Source: Abelmoschus esculentus
Lineage: Eukaryota > Streptophyta > Magnoliopsida > Malvales > Malvaceae
Assembly (NCBI GenBank): GCA_035048815.1
Contig: JAUCBN010000006.1
Span: forward strand, 21,033,001-21,097,000
Length of the DNA stretch: 64,000 nucleotides
Reading direction: 5' to 3'
Position 1 is the stretch's first letter; each line of letters begins with the position of its first letter. Made by a program: the position numbers and the translations under genes. The notes beneath the pieces are model-generated. The model saw only the letters and a list, made by a program, of their open reading frames with translations, was not told the DNA's origin and did not search any database. This document shows, in pieces, positions 13,314-23,875 of the stretch.

Positions 13314-13647
13314 CGTTTTTAATTTATTTTCTTATGTTATCTTTTCTAAAATGAATGGGTCAATCTAGTATTTTTCTAATAGATTTTCTGATAATAGGAA
13401 ATTCTCAGGTAAAATTGTTCACAAATAATAATTCAAAATGCTTTGACATTTTCTGGAGGAAAATCATTCAAAACTAATTACATTAGAATTCGGAAACAGT
13501 CTTAGGGTTTCCAGTGAAAATAAAATCAGTTCCTTTAGAAAGGGACCCCTTCCTCTTTCTCAAATCAATTCGTCGAGACCTATTGGAAATCCAAAGGTAT
13601 GTAATTATAATTTTTTTTCTTATTTATTTTTGTTTATCAAATAGATT

Positions 13648-14528
13648 TTTGGCATAAAGATGATTTTCATCCTTAACGTTTATAATTTTTATCATTTTAA
13701 CCCGATTTTTTTGATAAATTTAGTCTTTGACCTATGTCTTTTTGACAAACATCTCATTTTTAAACTACCATGATAATTGAACCGTTAAAAATTTAATATG
13801 TGATAATATATTTTAAATGACTTAACATTTAGTATATCAAATACATACACGTGAAATATAATTTTATTCCAATATAAAATATAAAACAATTAAAATTCAA
13901 ATAAAATATTATTTTTTTGATTCATTAAAAATTAATTAAATTTAAAATAAAAGACTACTAAACATTCTCAACTCTAACTATGGTAGAATCAAAATTTTAT
14001 CCAAAAAGTATGAACATAATCTAAAAAATGAATGGTTTTGTTGAATTTGTTATCAGTGAATTAAAGATAAATTAGGTTGATACTAATCAATTAGGTTTTA
14101 TTATTTTAGTTTAGAATTTAGGTATTTTAGAGTTTAATCTAAATTGAAGGTTTTAGATTTTTATAAAGATCTTTTGGTTTAGTTGGGGTTGATAATATTT
14201 AGTAGCCTTTTATTTTGGATTTAATTAATTTTTAATATTTTATTTAAATCTAAATTTTTTATATTTTATATTAGAATAAGATTATATTATATATATGTAT
14301 ATATTTAATAGGTTAGATTCTATGTCATTTAAAATATATTATCACATATATATGACATGTTATCATTATTAAATTTTAACGGTTCAGTTATCATGGTAGT
14401 TAAAAAATGAGATAATTGTAAAAAAGACATAGATCAAAGGCTAAATTTATAAAAAAAAAAAGAATAAAGGCTAAAATGATAAAAATTATAAACGTTAAGG
14501 GTATGTATAAACTAAATTTTATGCAAAT
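13648..14528. mobile_element. Long terminal-inverted-repeat element (family copy A)
   Basis: The left arm starts TTTGGCATAAAGATGATTTT and runs through CCTTAACGTTTATAATTTTT. The right arm is its inverse, ending AACGTTAAGGGTATG then TTTTATGCAAA. The arms match over roughly 200 bp (words such as CAAAGGCTAAATTTATAA, AAAAGACATAGATC). The same arms bound an element at 50724-51402, and a single arm lies at 59128-59282. No transposase reading frame is visible, so it is probably a MITE-like or internally deleted DNA transposon. Superfamily not determined. Confidence 0.75.
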
Positions 14529-14866
14529 AAAATGTCTACTGTTTGATACCCGAGAAAGTGATTCGCTTGCTTTTCGTTGAATTTCTCTTCGAATCCATAC
14601 AGGCAAATAGATGTCTTCAGGTTTAATATTGTAAATTTTAATTTCATGCATGTAAAAAAAATTTTCTTTGGTTTTCCAGGTAAGGGAACAGTCCCGTTAG
14701 TTTTAGGAGTTGGAGTTTGCTTTAATATTTGGAAATTTGCCTTCTTTTAGTTTAGTTGATATATCTGCTTAAGTTTCAAAAATTTATTCGTTATTTGATA
14801 TAAAATACTTAATTCTCTTCAGAACTTTTGCACACATTGATTTTAAAGAAGGGTAGTTAATTTAGT

Positions 14867-15231
14867 TATGTCTGGAAGAAATCGTGGGCAACCGACTCTT
14901 TCAATGAAAGGACCTCCTCATTCCGGACTACTGCCTCCGGTACATGGACCGACATATGCAAGAGGGCTAGGACCAAATGCCACCACATCCAGCCCTACTT
15001 GGTGAATTACGTGAAAACCAATTCTGGTTGGGTCCTAGAGGCTTCCCTCCCCACCCTGCGATCTTTGAGGAGCATCTTGCAGCTCAACTGCAAGATATTC
15101 GAGGTCTCCTGGCGGATAATCAGATCCTGGCAGCGACTCATGTTGCATTAAAGCAAGAATTGGAGGCTGGTCAGCATGAGTTACATCGCGTGGATCCATA
15201 TGCTCATCGTGTTGTCAATTACAGCACGTGA
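14867..15231 (+). pseudogene. FLX-like (flowering locus C expressor-like) remnant, frameshifted
   Basis: The reading frame opens MSGRNRGQPTLSMKG and continues in the style of FLX-like 1 proteins (coiled-coil partners in FRIGIDA-dependent flowering control). At about 14973 the frame is lost: the text GGACCAAATGCC has one base more than the GGACCAATGCC needed to join it to the next frame. That frame then reads MPPHPALLGELRENQF, HPAIFEEHLAAQLQDI and GLLADNQILAATHVALKQEL, the classical FLX-like core. Similarity fades after HELHRVDPYAHR and a stop follows at 15229-15231. The rest of the family protein (more than 100 residues of coiled coil) was not found downstream. This suggests a truncated, frameshifted copy; a single-base assembly error would not explain the missing C-terminus. 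The family call is from memory of its motifs. Confidence 0.75.
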
Positions 15232-17604
15232 CTTAAATTACCTTACCTGTTGCCTGCTATTCTGGCATCCGAGCCTGGTATTTCATGTTTTTTTTCTTCT
15301 TCTTCTTGTTCTATAACTTCTTGTTCCTTGCCATGCTTGGTTCTATGCAATTTCGTTGTGATACTGATTTATCATCAATCCAGAATTTACATGACTGTTT
15401 TCTGGTCTTCATTGATAGTAATCAGTTAAACATTGTAATTTTAACTGTCAGCTTAAGGAAATATAAAAGTGGTTCTTATCTATCTTGATGGTTATCAATA
15501 CTTATCATCCTGCTCTCTTCTCCCTCCCACTAATCGTATTTTATCCCCTCTTCAAACTTACTCAATATATACGCACTATACTCTTACCTTTTTTAACTGA
15601 ACTTTTTATGCTTTCACATGTTCTTGTAACTTACCAATTTTTTTTCCATTTCAGGTTTACAGGTGAACCTTGCAATTTTTCTCTTTCTGCAATTTATCCA
15701 GTGGTGTTGGAGTTCCATGAGGTATGTTACATTTCAGGTTCTCTTTCGTAGATAAAAATACAGGAATTGATTAAAGAAGTTAGAAAACGGAAGAAACCTA
15801 GAACTTTGGAATTTGTTATCCATGTCCTTGCCTAGTTGTAGATAAGAAGATAGACAAGACAACTTAGGTCTGTCAGGTAGAATTACAGCAAGATAATGGC
15901 TAAAAATAGAAATGCAAGGATTTTCTCAATTTTGATTCAGGTTCTAAAGTTTTTCAAGATATTCTGTACAATGCCCTTGCTTATGGCGTTCGTAGGAGCT
16001 GTATGCTTGTCATTATGCAATGGCTCTACAAGAAATACAGAAAATTCATGTGATTTTGGTTTCAGTAATTTCACAAAACCGCCGAATATAAGTGCCACCT
16101 CAAAGTCTGCTTTGGTGTAGGCCTGTGGTATGCGATGGTGACGGCGATGATAACTTTGCTTTGGTGTGCAGCAACCTTTTTCAGCTGTATGACAGTAAAT
16201 CCATTGATTGAGGAGGGTTTCTCGAGGTCACATACTTTTATGTTGCAGATTGTGCCCCCTTTCTCACGGCCAAGCCGAACCATTAAAAATGCAGGTGAAT
16301 TATTCTGTATCATGCTGCTTCCACCCCCATCCCACCCACACGAAAAAAAAGAATGATGTCTTTTTCTGTTTTCCACTTTACCATTTATTTCCAGAGGCTG
16401 TGCTTGTTCCTGAATTGCTGGTTTCTTCTGAAACCGGTATTTCCTGGAAGTGTTTTCAGATTAAGATTGTCCCCATTGATGCCACCCAAAGGGAACTGTT
16501 GGTTGTCTGTGTGTAACTGCAATTTCCCAGAATGCTTCTGCAGTTGTTGGTGTATCAGGATTCTTCTTCAGCTATATCCTATCCACGGATCTAAGGCTTA
16601 ATGTGTTGTCAAGTGTGCAATCAGTTAAAGTTGAAGGAGATTTTGTTTGGTTCATCCCTCCATATGGCCTGCAGGTATGGGAATTGTTTCAGGAAGTTGG
16701 ATGTGAACGAAAGAATGTGTTGTTTTCTTCATCCCTTTGTTTAAACTTGGATCATAGCATGAAAAACAGGAGTAATGGATGTTGGCATCTCAGACACTGA
16801 ATAATTTAGTTTGTAGTATGAGAAATACAAGTCTGTTTTTCGTGGACACATTCAAACATTTCAGGAATCATGATAGAAGACTTGAGAGTCGGACAGCCAA
16901 CACAATTATAGGATTTATAACAATCACATAACTTTTTCTTTTAAAAGTTATAAAAATATCACTCCGTTAATATATTGTTATAAATATATCACTAATCATT
17001 TAATATTAAACGAAAACAGTAATGTGATTCAGTATAATAACAATTTTAGTTCTTAAATTTTATACAATTTATTAATTAAATTTTAATTTGAAACAAAATA
17101 ATGAATTTGATCATAGTCATTTTAGATTTATAAATACTTAGATTTATTTATGTTGTACACTTGATTTTAATTTTTTCATACATAAAATTTTGAATTTAAA
17201 GCTTACTCAAGTGATACTTAATTACTTATCATCGATAAAGTATTATTTTGAATTAAATGAACCGTTTACTTAGAATCCAAGGCTAAAGCATTTCAAATTT
17301 TATGCATAAAAAGGCGGGTGTTTTAAGCAACGCCAGCTAATCCAAAATTAATCTATTTTTCTTTCCCGCCAGATTCCCAAAACAAACTAAAACCAAACCC
17401 AAATACACAAGATTTCCCCAGTTCCCGGCTTCTCTTCCCACCAACTACAAAACCCTCTCTTTTTTCCAATTCAAATCTGAAAAGAAATACCCTTTTAAAT
17501 TCTAAATTCAAATCCCAAGCTTTAATTCTTTCACCAAATCTCCAAAAGAAAAAACCCAGAAAAAATCTCAACTTACTATTTGCAGAAAACCTGTTCAAAA
17601 GAAA
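15232..17604. other. Unassigned region with exon-like pieces
   Basis: This stretch is richer in GC and CT tracts than ordinary intergenic DNA here and contains several open pieces with splice-like edges. Near 15660-15721 a TTTACAG acceptor precedes an open run ending at GAG|GTATGT. 15941-16118 is an open frame with a hydrophobic run (IFCTMPLLMAFVGAVC). 16392-16516 and 16560-16800 are further open pieces. I could not match these to a family or join them into one frame. They may be a decayed membrane-protein gene, remnants of the FLX-like locus, or non-coding transcript. From 16860 to 17604 it is AT-rich promoter and leader of the next gene. Confidence 0.35.
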
Positions 17605-19069
17605 ATGGATAGCAGTTCTCAAGTGTTACCACCTATTAAGAGATTTAGGCTTTTGCAGCAACATCAACAAAGACGAGACGATGAGTTAATTGGCTCTAAA
17701 CCCAACTCGTTCTGTCTCCCGGCGAAGAAAAGGAAGGAGTCGAGGGATGTTCCGATGGGTGAAACCACTTCCTATTGCTTGCCGGCAAAGAAGAGGATTT
17801 GGGCTTTTCAACCTGATTTTGATTCCGGTAAGCCTCTTTTGCCTTTTGATTTGAATGTTGAGTATGAGAAGCAAGTAGAGCTGGAGGGAAATAGGAGAAA
17901 CCCAATTTGTAAAAGTCCCCAAAAATGCATTTTTAATGCTCAAAATGAGATTTTGGATAAAAATATTGAAATTTGTCCCCCAAAATGTATGAAAACTAGG
18001 AAAGAAGAAGAGAATAAGGAAAATAAGATCCCAGTTGTAGAGAAAACCCAACTTGCTAAAAGCCCCAAAAGATGCATTCTTGATGTTAAAAAAGAGTTTT
18101 TGAAGGAAAATAAGAAAACCCAAAGTGCAAAAAGTTACCAATCTTTTGAGAAAGTTAGCAATGAAGAAGAGGAAGAAGATGGGATTTTATGTGATATCTG
18201 TAAAAGCACAGATGGGGATCCAAAAGATCCAATTGTATTTTGTGATGGATGTGACTTAATGGTGCATTCCACATGTTATGGGAACCCATTGATACAACAA
18301 ATCCCAGAAGGTGATTGGTTTTGCAACCTTTGCATAGCTTCCAAACCAGAGAAAACTAGGGATGATAAGCCCTTCTCTTGTTGCTTATGTCCGGCCAAAG
18401 TTGGTGCGATGAAATCCACGACTGTCGACGGTGAGTGGGCACATTTGGTTTGTGCTCTTCTGGTTCCTGAAGTGTTCTTTGAGGATCCTGAAGGAAGGGA
18501 GGGGATTGATTGCTCTAGGGTTCCTGAGAAGAGATCGAAAGGGAAGTGTTATGTTTGTAAGACTAGGAAGGGGTGCGTTATCGAGTGTTCGGAGCCTAAA
18601 TGCGGATTGGAGTTTCATGTCACCTGTGGATTGAGTGAAGATCTCTGCATTGAGTATAAACAAGGTAAGAAGGGTGCTGTTGTGGCAGGGTTTTGCAAAT
18701 CTCACACTGAGCTATGGAAAAAGGTACACTTTCTGCATAATTTGGATGTCATTTTTGCATCATTCATGGTTTGTTATGTGTTTTAGATAGTATTTATTTG
18801 TAACCTTTTGATAATGCATATGCATTTACAGACAAAGTAATTCAACCTGGGTTTTCTAGGATGAACAACATCGTCTTTCGATTGAAATTGCTTGTTGGGT
18901 TCAACTTTTACGTATACTTATTAGCGAAGTGGATGCATCATGCATGCTATTATATGATTGTGTATTTACATTGAGTCATCAAATTTGAAGCTGTGTTTTT
19001 TATTCTGGTGTTTTCCTGTGCTTGCAGCAACAACAGACAGGGAAGTTCAAGATTGTTGCAAGAGATTAG
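17605..19069 (+). CDS. PHD finger / extended-PHD (JADE/BRPF-like) nuclear protein
   Basis: Probable chromatin reader that binds histone tails. Two exons, 17605-18723 and 19028-19069, give 386 aa. After a basic, low-complexity N-terminus (about 1-190), a canonical PHD finger starts near residue 195 (CDICKSTDGDPKDP, CDGCDLMVHSTCYG, WFCNLC). It is followed by a Cys-rich zinc knuckle and second PHD, the ePHD module, to about 372 (CCLCPAKVGAMKS, WAHLVCALLVPEVFF, CYVCKTRKGCVIEC, FHVTCG). The small second exon adds QQQTGKFKIVARD before the stop, matching the end of this module in JADE-like plant proteins. The N-terminus holds two CLPAKKR words (about residues 37 and 59), likely nuclear localisation signals, an EAR-like PFDLNVE near residue 80, and degenerate KSPxxCI repeats. 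No enzymatic domain. If exon 2 were skipped, the frame would read on through the intron to a stop at 18784-18786. Confidence 0.88.
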
Positions 19070-20393
19070 GACCAGAAGTCATCAGATATTTGGCAACTTG
19101 GGTCATAGATTTTATGTTTTGTAAGAGATTTGTGTACCTTTCTCCAGCTCATACATCTCAGGAATTTAGGGTTTCCTCTGTAACTGATGACATGTGCTAT
19201 CCGTTGTTGAGTAGTAATTGTTAGTCTTCTGCTAACATGATTCTGTACTTTCAATTTCCAGATGTTTATTTCCAATTTATATTAATTAATTAATTAATTA
19301 CTATGAATATGTAATCAATTTATTTGATTATTTTAACAAAGATTCTACCTACAATATATAATTAAAATATTATATCATAATTAATAAAATCTTATTAACA
19401 TTGAATTCATAAATCTAACAAGTCTTTTTAGTAAAAAAGATGATCGTAAAATTTAAAAAATATAAATTAAATTTATGAATTATTGAGACCCATTTAATTA
19501 AGCACAAATTATTGATTAGTTCAACATAAATTATTAATAAATTGGATCTAAGGGACCAAGCAAAATCACTAGTCTTGGTCCTTGATAAGATAGTAGTACT
19601 ACTTGGAATCCCCAAAACAATATTTTTGCTTTATCAAGAGATAAATTAAACAACTTTTAGCTACATTTAATTGCTTTTTCAGCTTAGAGAAAGCATTTTC
19701 GCCCACACAAAACCCAATTCGTTGACCAATTAAAGTTAATTTAAAGTATCACTTATAATATTTTTTTTAATTAGGTAAATTTTAATACATAAATTATATA
19801 AAATCTATTATATATATTCATTATAAAATCAAAATTTTAAATTTTAACCCTAGTCCTTAAACTCTAATCGATATACTTTAAATTCTAAACACTAAAATTT
19901 AAACCCTCAATTAAACCTTTAAACCTTTAAACTAAAATACTTATGTAAGTTTTAATTTACGCAATATGTATAATATTTTTTAATTTTAAATTCTCTTAAT
20001 AGTTAAAATAAGTTTTTTATCTAAAACCCAAGATACTTAGATAAGATCAATATAATCATCATCATTTATCATGTTGCTAATAGTATTTCTCCATTATTGA
20101 TGATTTGTATTGATTTTATGAAGTTTTATCGATATATTTTCTTTAGAAAAGGAAGAAAAGATTCGCGATATTGTGTACACAAAAATTTTTTATTGGGAGA
20201 TTTACTCACTAAAATTAGATATACGATAAGAGTTGATTTTCGGATTAGTCAGGATAAGATCCTAAAAATAAATAAAAATAAAAGAAGAAAAGAAAAAGAG
20301 AGTATTTTTATTGGCAAGCTACTTCACTAGAAGCAATCTAGAATCCCCCAATTAACAAGTAACTGATTTTTTTTCTTCTGTAAATTAAAATAT
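19070..20393. other. Intergenic, AT-rich
   Basis: The 3' flank of the PHD gene, then strongly AT-rich DNA with a TTAATTAATTAA run near 19283-19298 and TTTAAACCCT-like wording near 19850-19930 (reverse orientation of the TTTAGGG-like family). A short open stretch near 20097-20330 is Lys-rich and has no recognisable features; I regard it as chance. Confidence 0.5.
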
Positions 20394-20813
20394 TTACAAC
20401 AGTAATCTTTGTTGTGGTACTGAATTGCTAATGGGGTTTGGTCCTGAATGAACTTCATGCAATTCTTTCCTGTTAATATTAAGACCATCAACATCATCTG
20501 CAACAAATGTCTGCAATTTCACAACAATCAACAACATAATCATTAGATTCAGCTAACACTATGATTCATGAAGAACAATAAAAGGAGATTCATCTTACTA
20601 CATGCTGCAGGTGATCATTACCCAGAGATGATTCTTTAGCTTCATCAACCCCCAAACCTAACAACATGAACCCTATTCAGATTAATGAACTTTTGAACCA
20701 AAAATTATATAGAGGTAGAGGGAGGTACCTTGAGCTTTTGATATGGGCAGGACTGGGTGAAGCAAGGGAGATGAGAGAAGTAGAATCAGGAGAAAATAGG
20801 ATAAAAAATTCAT
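20394..20813 (-). CDS. CLE-family secreted peptide precursor, TDIF-like motif with His at position 4
   Basis: Small apoplastic peptide hormone precursor; CLE peptides are perceived by LRR receptor kinases and control meristem or vascular fate. Each exon is too short to stand out alone. Read leftward: exon 1 20813-20729, exon 2 20657-20599, exon 3 20510-20394; introns of 71 and 88 nt, GT-AG, phases 1 and 0. Total 261 nt, 86 aa. Residues 1-28 form a signal peptide (MNFLSYFLLILLLSS, ending ISKAQ). A variable acidic region follows. Residues 66-77 read HEVHSGPNPISN, a CLE motif nearly identical to TDIF (CLE41/44, HEVPSGPNPISN) but with His replacing the highly conserved Pro4. A nine-residue tail SVPQQRLLL ends the protein. 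The exon 2 donor could be GTAGTA or, better, GTAAGA three bases on; both keep frame. CLV3 and CLE40 also have three exons, while most CLE genes have none. It could be a CLE46-like gene; not verified. Confidence 0.85.
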
Positions 20814-20954
20814 GGTCTTAATGATTGTGGTGTTGTGTCATGAGAATGATGGGATAGGAGGGATTTTGCATAGATATTAGCTGAAAGAAACAAGAGAGAA
20901 CACAGTCACAGTTTTAATTAATATTTTAAGGAAAAGATGATGAAGAGAATCCAA

Positions 20955-20961
20955 TTTTATA
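20955..20961 (-). promoter_or_regulatory. Probable TATA box of the CLE gene
   Basis: TATAAAA on the minus strand, about 140 nt upstream of the CLE start codon, in an otherwise AT-rich flank. Supported by position and sequence only. Confidence 0.45.
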
Positions 20962-22838
20962 TGGGTTGATGAGGAAAATGGAGAGAGAAAAGGTTTTGAG
21001 AGAGGGTTTATAACCATCATGGATGTGGCTTAAAAGTTTAGGATAGAAATAGTCTGCCATTATTTATTATTATTATTTTATTTTAAAATTATAAGTTTAA
21101 AGTTTAGGATTTAAGATAAAAAATTAAAAATAAGATATATTTTTTAGGATATAAAAATTAAAGTTAGGGTTTAGAGTTTAATTTTTATGTGTTTTTTAGT
21201 ATGAGACATATACGAGACATAGTTAAAAGATTTTATTTTTAAGTTTAAGATAATTTTATGTATGTAAAAAATATCTGTTAGAAGACGCACTCATAAAAAT
21301 TGAATGTATAATTCAAATCAATTTAAATTAATTATAACTAATATAAGGTAAATATCAAGCGGGATATATTACAAGGAACATATAAATATCGGTAATATTA
21401 TTAAACTGCGATATAATTTCCCGTCAAATTTTTTGAGAAATAAAATTATTTTTTTAAAATGGTAAAAAATATAATTTTAAAGTTTTGAAGGTGAAACTAG
21501 AGATGAAATAGTGATTTAGAAATTATTTAAATAATTTATTTTTTTATTATATCAGATCAATTTTTGTTAAATTTTAACAGTATTAAATAATTTATGATAA
21601 AAAACTTACAAATAAAAAACGTAAATAATTTTATCTATCGTTTTCTAAAATTAGTGATCAAATTTATACTTAAAAAATGACTATTTTAATAATTAATTCA
21701 TTAAATTTTCACGAACATCATAAGATCCGCCTATTTTATTTTGTCTTTTTTAACCATCTCGATTGATTGTTCTCCTCTCCGCTATCCCTTGGTTTCTTAC
21801 TATTTGTTCCTTCCCCATCCATATTTGTTAAGGTTTCAACACTGTAAATACCAGAAAGTGAACAAATTGAAATTGATGCTTTGAAGATGAAAGCAACTCT
21901 GATGGGGAAAAGAAAAGAAAAGGGTTTGGAATTTAGATTGGCCAAACACATGGCAGAGGTGTAATTCTAAGGTGCGGTACGTCAGATCCGATGAAAAAAA
22001 AAAAGGTAGATCCAGGATTTGGAATTAAAATTTAAGATTTACGAGTTTAATTAAAATTTAAACATCGGATTTAGAATTTATATTTTAGGGGTTAAATGTT
22101 AAGATTTAGAGTTTTGAGATTAGAATTTAGAATTTTAATTATTAAAGTGAAATTAATCACTCATTCGAAAAAAATACACTGACAATGGAATTTAAATAAT
22201 TTTTAAAAAGTGAATTCATATAGAGAGAGGGGTTAGGATGGATTTATATTATATTTATATTAAGAAGTTTCACTTAAATTTAAAAATTCATTTATTAATT
22301 ATTAAAAAATTTAAATTATTTAAATTTTTATATCACAATTTAAATTTTATTTAATTTTTAAAAATAAAATTAAATTTATAAAATCTTAAGACGTGTCGAA
22401 CTTTATTTATCTCTAATACTAATAGTGGGTTAAAAAGTCATTTTTAATAAATTAGGTTGATTTTTTTTATTTCGGGAAATAGAGATATGCAATAATCATA
22501 TATCAGAAAGGAAAGTTGTCGTTTCCCAGCGTCTTTCTTTTCATTTTTATAAAAAAAAAAAAATTAATAATTTATGACAAAAAGATACGTGAAATCATGA
22601 AATAAAAACTCAACAATATTATTTTTATAAAATACTCATCCATAATATATCAAATATTTTTTAAAAAATAAAAATTAAACATATCTATTTATTGGATCTA
22701 GTTCTGAGTTCTGACCATAACGGCTGTCCATTCAGACTCAGTGTAGCCTTAGCCCTTACGTTAAACCGACCTTACCAGTCCTTTAAAAAGCTTCAGCGTC
22801 TCTTCTCTTTGCTCCCATCGTTGTAGCTTTCAGTTCCA
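20962..22838. other. Intergenic between CLE and X8 genes
   Basis: AT-rich. 21085-21210 and 22020-22150 contain degenerate TTTAGGGTTTAAG-type wording of the dispersed family seen also near 52.2, 54.6 and 55.9 kb. An open stretch on the minus strand at 21736-21951 has no family features. 22690-22838 is more balanced in composition and is probably promoter and leader of the X8 gene. Confidence 0.5.
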
Positions 22839-23875
22839 ATGGCTAAACTGGCAGCACATCTCTCCTTCTGTCTCCTGCTACTGCCTCTCATTTCTGGTAC
22901 TTGTCTCTGATTCAAACTCCATTACAACATGTTTTGATTTGTTTTTTTTTTATAAATTTAAGAATCTATGTCTATGATTCTAACGACATCAACACTTTTA
23001 CAGGAGCAACTTTGCTGTCTGTAAATGGACAGGTAAATCACATCAGCCAGTTGTTCTTATTGAAACCCTAGAAATCTCATGAAATAACACAATCTTGGAA
23101 TGGGAATTTGCAGAAAACATGGTGCGTAGCTAAGCCATCGTCCGACCAAGCAACTCTTTTGGCCAACATAAACTACGCATGTTCTCAAGTGGATTGCCAA
23201 ATCATACAGAAACCTTCTCCTTGTTTCATTCCAAATAATCTCATCAACCATGCTTCCATTGCCATGAACCTGTACTACCAATCCAAGGGAAGAAACGTTT
23301 GGAACTGTGATTTCGCAGGATCCGGTCTCATTGTCATATCCGATCCGAGTAAGATGCTTTTTAATTTTTATTAGATTTGGTGGTAAAAAGTTCGATATTC
23401 TTTTAAATAACATTCGAGTTTCGAGTAGTGAATAAAAATACTAGACAAGATTGGTCGGTTGAATTGATTGGATAAAAGATTGTTAAACCGGTAAAAACTA
23501 ATTCAACAAGATTAGGTTTGCCATTGAGATTTGAGACCGATTGATAAGTGTTATTGCAAGAATTTTTTTTTTTTTTTATATTTAGGATCCGATCTAACCC
23601 GACTCGTAACAATTGACTTTAATGTCACTATATATTAAATTTTGATAGTTTAGACCCACATAATTTACATAGAATAAACTCAAAAATTATTTAAATATTG
23701 AGTTATTATTCGATTTAACAAGTACAATTAAAATTAATTCTGCGATTATATAATATTTTTAGACTTGTTCATAGATCGGATTCTAATTTTATTGTACTCG
23801 TAAAATACCCTGTACATGTACTAAAAGCTGAAGCTGTGTGTTGGAGCAGGTTATGCTAGCTGCCTTTATGCGTAA
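22839..23875 (+). CDS. Small secreted X8 (CBM43) domain protein, Ole e 10-like
   Basis: Secreted carbohydrate-binding protein; X8/CBM43 domains bind beta-1,3-glucan (callose) in walls and at plasmodesmata. Four exons: 22839-22896, 23004-23032, 23114-23348, 23850-23875; 348 nt, 115 aa. A signal peptide covers about residues 1-20 (HLSFCLLLLPLISG). The X8 domain starts at KTWCVAKPS and keeps the family pattern: WCVAKP, NINYACSQVDCQII, CFIPNNLINHASIAMNLYYQS, NVWNCDFAGSGLIVISDPS, with the last cysteine in the tiny final exon (YASCLYA, then stop). There is no glucanase (GH17) domain and no C-terminal hydrophobic GPI signal. It is therefore a free, soluble X8 protein like olive pollen Ole e 10 rather than a plasmodesmal GPI-anchored PDCB. 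The 26-nt coding part of exon 4 follows a 501-nt intron. Confidence 0.9.

Larger units (their letters stand above)
11243..14866. other. Intergenic between peroxidase and FLX-like remnant
   Basis: AT-rich and non-coding as far as I can read. 12665-12860 is a patch of more complex sequence with inverted words (ACCCTATC and GGGTACCCGGTC regions) typical of old transposon debris. 13021-13045 is an (AT)n microsatellite. The tandem repeat at 13152-13313 and the long-TIR element at 13648-14528 are listed separately. Confidence 0.55.

Noticed and set aside
20097..20330. Lys-rich 77-residue frame
   Set aside because: Composition is that of AT-rich random DNA; no motif, no promoter signals.
21736..21951. 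71-residue minus-strand frame
   Set aside because: No family signature; the end is low-complexity Lys/Glu, and nothing around it suggests a gene.
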